From: Methylobacterium sp. NMS14P
GTDB taxonomy: Bacteria; Pseudomonadota; Alphaproteobacteria; Rhizobiales; Beijerinckiaceae
Direction of reading: 5' to 3'
Length of the DNA stretch: 64,000 nucleotides
NCBI RefSeq assembly: GCF_028583545.1
Contig: NZ_CP087107.1
Span: 332,501-396,500, forward strand
Below the pieces are notes generated by a model, which saw only the letters and a list, made by a program, of their open reading frames with translations, was not told the DNA's origin and ran no database searches. The position numbers were made by a program, and so were the translations under genes. This document shows positions 60,424 to 64,000 of the stretch, in pieces. The stretch's first letter is position 1; every line of letters starts with the position of its first letter.

Positions 60424-61704
60424 CTAACCGGGCTCGGCGGCCCCCGCCGACCGTCCGGCGTAGGAGATCCGGAACGCGGTCGGAAACGGTGTGCCCCCGT
60501 CCTCGACCGCGCCCTCGGCCCGCACGGCGTCGCGCAGAAGAATCCGCCGAACGATCTCCGGGATCATCGCGCCCGCCACGTGGCGGCCGAGGCACTCGTG
60601 ATGGCCCCGGCCGAAATGGAGATAGGTCTGATCCGGGCGGGTCGGATCGAAGCGGTCCGGCTCGGGCACGCCGGTCGCGTCGAACATCGCCGACAGGCTG
60701 AGGGGCAGGACGATCCGGCCCTTCGCGATCCGGCTCTCGGCCGGGCTGCCCCGGCCGAGCACGTGGTCGGCCTCCGCCTGGCGGAACATGAAGGCGACGA
60801 TCGGCGCGAAGCGCAGCGCCTCCCACACGTAGCCGTCGAAGGCGGCGGGCCCGGTCCGGGCGGCCGCGCGCGCGGCCCCGAGGACCTGCGGCCGGCCGAG
60901 GAGCTCGGCGAGGGCGTTCACCACGGCCTCCGACGTGGTCTCGATGGCCCCGATCAGCAGGCCGCCGACATTGATGACGACGCGGTCCATGCCGAAGCCG
61001 GTCGCCGCCGGCAGGTGCAGCCGGAGCAGGCGGGTCAGGACGTCGTCGGGCAGATCGGCGCCGGCCTCGATCGCCGCGACGCGCGCCGGGATGATCATGG
61101 CGAACGCCGCCCGCATCTCCTGGCGCGCCCGATCCGCCGCCGCGCGGATCGCCTCGGCATCCGGGCGCTCGTCGAAGGGGAGGTTGTTGAACTGGTCGAA
61201 CTGGTTCGCGTACGACCAGCGCAGAAGGTCGGCATCCGGGGCCGTGAACCCGAAGAAGCGCTGCACGATCCGCAGCGGCACGAGGCGCGAGAGCGACGCG
61301 ACGACGTCGATGGCCCCGCCGCCCGCGTCGAGGGCCGCGTCGGTGACGGCGCCCGCCAGGTCGCGGATCGCCGGGAGGTCGCGCCAGGACAGCACGGCGC
61401 GCATGACCGCCTTGTCGCGGTAATTCACCTCCGTGCCGTCGAGCGCCAGCATGAACTCGCCCATCTTGGGCTTGTAGAGCGCGACGGAGAAGATCTGCGG
61501 CAGGGACAGGATCTCCTCGACCTCCGCGCGGCCGGCGACCAGGATGGCCGCGCCGCAATCCAGGGCGGTCCGCCGCGCGCGCAGCTGCGCGAAGAACGGC
61601 CGCGGCGCGCGGGCGATCCAGTCCCGGGCGCGCTGCCAGCGCTGCGCCACCGGCAGGGCCTCCAGGAACGCGAGGCAGGGCGTCTCGGGAGCTGCGGCGC
61701 GCAT
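60424..61704 (-). CDS. Cytochrome P450
   Basis: A 426-residue soluble bacterial P450. The heme-ligand loop FGRGHHECLGRHVAGAM, the ExxR motif (EALRF) and the I-helix segment GLLIGAIETTSEAVVNAL are present, with paired Thr at the oxygen-activation position. GGAGGTC precedes the ATG at 61704; the frame is open further upstream through the LuxR gene but not as protein. There is no ferredoxin or reductase gene next to it. It is 59 bases downstream of the LuxR gene on the same strand, and a cytochrome c peroxidase-like gene lies further upstream. The substrate is unknown. Confidence 0.92.
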   Translation of the reverse strand: MRAAAPETPCLAFLEALPVAQRWQRARDWIARAPRPFFAQLRARRTALDCGAAILVAGRAEVEEILSLPQIFSVALYKPKMGEFMLALDGTEVNYRDKAVMRAVLSWRDLPAIRDLAGAVTDAALDAGGGAIDVVASLSRLVPLRIVQRFFGFTAPDADLLRWSYANQFDQFNNLPFDERPDAEAIRAAADRARQEMRAAFAMIIPARVAAIEAGADLPDDVLTRLLRLHLPAATGFGMDRVVINVGGLLIGAIETTSEAVVNALAELLGRPQVLGAARAAARTGPAAFDGYVWEALRFAPIVAFMFRQAEADHVLGRGSPAESRIAKGRIVLPLSLSAMFDATGVPEPDRFDPTRPDQTYLHFGRGHHECLGRHVAGAMIPEIVRRILLRDAVRAEGAVEDGGTPFPTAFRISYAGRSAGAAEPG

Positions 61705-61763
61705 GCACGACCTCCAATGGCGTTCGCGGAGAGGCGCGGGCCGTTCGGCCCGACGCCCGGTGG

Positions 61764-62903
61764 TCAGTTGAGCGAGACGTCCAGCCCCTCGCGCAGGCGC
61801 GCCACGAGCTCGCCCTGCCGGTGCGTCTCGGTCTTGGCGAACAGGGCGCGCAGCTGGGTGCGGGCGGTCGAGATCGCGATGCCGCGGTCCTGGGCGTGGG
61901 CGTCGAGGGACCGTCCCGAAGCCACCGCGTTGGCGAGGATCGACTCGGCGACGGTCAGCCCGAACAGTTTCTGCAGCCGCGCGGCGTTGCTCTCCTGGGC
62001 CTTCTGGGTCCCGGTCCGGATCACGATCGCCAGCTCGGCCCGCACCTTCGACCCGGTGCCCGCCGGCCGCTTCGACAGCGGATGCAACGACACCCGGTAG
62101 GGCACGCCGCTCTCGCCGCAGGTCACCGTGATGTGGTCGGCCTGCGTGATCGCCACGTCGCCGCTCGCGGCCGCGAGCGCCTCGCCGGCGGCGCGGGCGA
62201 TCCGCCGCCCGGTCTGGCTGTCCTTGAGGACGAGGCTGCCCTTCACGAAGGACAGGCCGGTGCGGGACCGCGCGAGCGCTTCGGCCGCGCGGTTGGCGTG
62301 CGCGACGCGCAGGTCGGAATCGGTGAGGATCACGGCGGCGTCGAGGAGGTCCAGGGCGGAGGCGAGATCGGACGTGCGCTCGGAGGCCTGCCGCATCAGC
62401 GCGTACAGCTCGAAGGCCCGGCGCAGGTGCGGGACGAGCATCGCCAGGCGCCGGACCTCGTCGGACCGGAAGGGACCGCCGTCCTCGCCCCGCATCGCCG
62501 CGAGGGTCGCCATCACGTCGGCTTCCTTGGCGAAGTAGGTGACGAGGCTGTGCTCGATCTCGAAGGGCTGCACGACCTCCTTGAACAGGGCCGACTCGCG
62601 GAACTGCACCGCGTCGACCCCCTCCTCGGCGCGGATGACCTTGCCCTGGTTCGACAGGATGTAGGGGAGGCGCGGATCCTCGGTGGCGTGCCGGTAGAGG
62701 AACTCGCGGTACCGCGCCCGCTCGAAGCCGGACACCGCCCAGATCGGCTTGCGGTTCCCGTCGAGGCTGAACACGGCGAGCTGTCCGACCCGGCCGCCGA
62801 CGAAATCGGTCAGATCCTCCAGGAGCGCCGACCACTCCTCCGGCTGGCCGACGCGGTCGTAGATCGACCCCACCAGCACCGAATACGCCTCGAGATCCTG
62901 CAT
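61764..62903 (-). CDS. LuxR-type helix-turn-helix regulator
   Basis: A 379-residue regulator. The C-terminus has a LuxR-type helix-turn-helix (LQKLFGLTVAESILANAVAS... LDAHAQDRGIAISTARTQLRALFAKTETHRQGELV). The N-terminal ~300 residues look like a PAS/GAF-type sensor (DAAVILTDSDLRVAHANRAAEAL). No autoinducer-binding domain is evident, so quorum sensing is not implied. I use the ATG at 62903 with GGAG seven bases before; a GTG two codons earlier is the alternative. It stands between the peroxidase-like and P450 genes on the same strand and probably controls them. Confidence 0.88.
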   Translation of the reverse strand: MQDLEAYSVLVGSIYDRVGQPEEWSALLEDLTDFVGGRVGQLAVFSLDGNRKPIWAVSGFERARYREFLYRHATEDPRLPYILSNQGKVIRAEEGVDAVQFRESALFKEVVQPFEIEHSLVTYFAKEADVMATLAAMRGEDGGPFRSDEVRRLAMLVPHLRRAFELYALMRQASERTSDLASALDLLDAAVILTDSDLRVAHANRAAEALARSRTGLSFVKGSLVLKDSQTGRRIARAAGEALAAASGDVAITQADHITVTCGESGVPYRVSLHPLSKRPAGTGSKVRAELAIVIRTGTQKAQESNAARLQKLFGLTVAESILANAVASGRSLDAHAQDRGIAISTARTQLRALFAKTETHRQGELVARLREGLDVSLN

Positions 62904-63057
62904 GGCCACGCTCCGCGGTGAGTGCGAGTCTTGAGTGTTCTCAGATCTCCAGCCTTCCGGTCGGACCGACAGGCGCCGAAACTGGACCTTCCATTACGGA
63001 TCCGATTGAACTGCAAATCAATACTGATGAGATGGAAATCGAGGCCGCGGATGGCGT

Positions 63058-64000
63058 CTAGAGGGTTCGCAGATACTCCAGAAGCTGCCGCCGCTGCGCG
63101 TCGTCGAGCTGCTCGGTCCCGTAGGCGGGCCCCTCGTGCCCGGTATTGGCGTTGCCCGGGAGCGCGGTGTCGAACAGGAACGGCCCGCTGTCGGACCGGA
63201 AGCCGATCCGGTCCTCGTCCAGCTCGCGGCTGCCGACCCGGAACGTCCTGGATCGCCGGCTGGCCGGCAGCAGAAGTTCGTACAGGTTCGGCACCGAGCC
63301 GTTGTGCAGGTACGGGCCCGTCGCCCAGATCCCGTTGAGCGGCCGGGCCTTGTAGACCAGCAGATCGCGGTCTCTCCGCGCCCCGACGAACGCGGCGACG
63401 AGGCCCTTGCCGCCGGCGGTCGAGACATCGTCGAGCATCGCGTTGCGGGCTTCGAGGGCGGCGGCGCCGCGCTTGAGGAGCCGGTCGAGGATGACGGCCT
63501 GGTCCGCCCCGACGCCCGACGGATCCGGTCCGCGGTCGAGCGGCGCCAGGATCGCGCCGGCGACGAGCGTGGCCACGAGTTCGAGGCTGCTCGTCTCGGC
63601 GGCCAGCGGCGGCGTCGTCGCCAGGAACGGCATCCGGACCCCTTCGAGGATCCCGGTCCGCGCGCGCCGGGACACGGCGTTCGTCGCCATCTTCGGGTCG
63701 GTCCCGATCTCCGCCAGCGGTGTCAGGGTCACCGTCAGCGCGCGGTTCGCGCCGGTCGGGGCGATCGCGTGGCAGGACACGCAGTACCGGTCGTAGTGGA
63801 CCTTGCCGGCCGCGGCGTCCCGGGTCTGCGCCTCCGTGCGCGGCGCGATCCGGTCGGGCCAGGCCGGCGCCGTGAGGGCGCCCAGCTGGTTCTCGATCCG
63901 CAGGAGGTTGACCCGGTCCGCCGAGGTCTCGAACCACAGCGGCGGCAGGGTCGGCTCACGGATGTCGGTGCGGGCGAAGACCCCCAGCACCTCGCCGACG
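63058..64000 (-). CDS. Di-haem cytochrome c peroxidase-like protein (5' end outside window)
   Basis: The visible 313 residues are the C-terminal part of a larger minus-strand gene open to the right edge. One c-type haem site is present (YDRYCVSCHAIAPTGANRA) and the segment GIWATGPYLHNGSVPNLYELLLP resembles the C-terminal domain of MauG/CcpA-type peroxidases and of rubber oxygenase RoxA. The N-terminal haem site and the signal peptide would lie outside. The protein is expected to be periplasmic. It lies upstream of the LuxR and P450 genes on the same strand, so a linked oxidative pathway is likely. Confidence 0.88.
   Translation of the reverse strand, partial: VGEVLGVFARTDIREPTLPPLWFETSADRVNLLRIENQLGALTAPAWPDRIAPRTEAQTRDAAAGKVHYDRYCVSCHAIAPTGANRALTVTLTPLAEIGTDPKMATNAVSRRARTGILEGVRMPFLATTPPLAAETSSLELVATLVAGAILAPLDRGPDPSGVGADQAVILDRLLKRGAAALEARNAMLDDVSTAGGKGLVAAFVGARRDRDLLVYKARPLNGIWATGPYLHNGSVPNLYELLLPASRRSRTFRVGSRELDEDRIGFRSDSGPFLFDTALPGNANTGHEGPAYGTEQLDDAQRRQLLEYLRTL

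Noticed and set aside
1..64000. CRISPR arrays, tRNA or rRNA genes, insertion sequences
   Set aside because: No regularly spaced short repeats, no cloverleaf-like or rRNA sequence, and no transposase-like protein were recognised. This was done by eye, so small or decayed elements could be missed.

Overview
The window is high-GC alphaproteobacterial DNA. The T1SS locus, an EcfG-type sigma factor, a repABC-family partition/replication set, a manganese catalase and the swarm of tiny membrane proteins are most like a Methylobacterium or close relative. This genus call is inference from gene style, not from a marker gene. The repC-type initiator with a ParA/ParB pair at 8.1-11.7 kb says the window lies on a secondary replicon (plasmid, megaplasmid or chromid) or on an integrated remnant of one. 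No rRNA, tRNA, CRISPR array or intact insertion sequence was seen.

Layout. 1-4.9 kb: a minus-strand type I secretion operon (ABC exporter, HlyD adaptor, and a large repeat-bearing protein that runs off the left edge). 5.2-7.9 kb: small regulators and an unusual protein in which the anti-sigma factor NepR is fused in front of an EcfG-type sigma factor. 8.1-11.7 kb: repC then repA-repB, followed by 1.4 kb without a convincing gene. 13-21.3 kb: a catabolic block (Tat-exported LigJ-like hydratase, exported beta-propeller protein, a split TPP-dependent decarboxylase, LysR regulator, MFS transporter and a solute-binding-fold protein without signal peptide). 21.3-25.3 kb: GlxA-type regulator, HD hydrolase, exported alpha/beta hydrolase, FlK-like thioesterase and a ComEA-like hairpin protein.

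25.6-34.8 kb: a second metabolic block. A ridA-MOSC-ferredoxin-reductase operon and an MHS-family transporter each carry a near-identical 14-bp palindrome in front, with an XRE-cupin regulator divergent from the transporter. Next to them lie a free-standing RAM domain, a nucleophile-less alpha/beta hydrolase, a GntR regulator with its own palindrome, an aldehyde dehydrogenase and an MFS carrier. 34.9-41.3 kb: exported small-fold proteins, prolyl oligopeptidase, AraC regulator and a soluble double-PAS chemoreceptor. 41.4-44.3 kb: a cluster of tiny membrane or exported proteins, followed by manganese catalase.

45.5-53.8 kb: epoxide-hydrolase-like enzyme, anion MFS carrier, FAD-linked D-2-hydroxyacid dehydrogenase, a frameshifted Dabb-domain gene, an OxlT-type oxalate/formate antiporter with a striking dyad upstream, and a GntR regulator. 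54.4-58.7 kb: a complete FecI-FecR-TonB receptor cell-surface signalling set. 58.9-64 kb: a lysozyme-like protein with a peptidoglycan-binding domain, then P450, LuxR-type regulator and a cytochrome c peroxidase-like protein cut by the right edge. Much of the window reads as accessory cargo: separate uptake and breakdown modules, each with its own regulator, on a replicon that also carries stress-response control.
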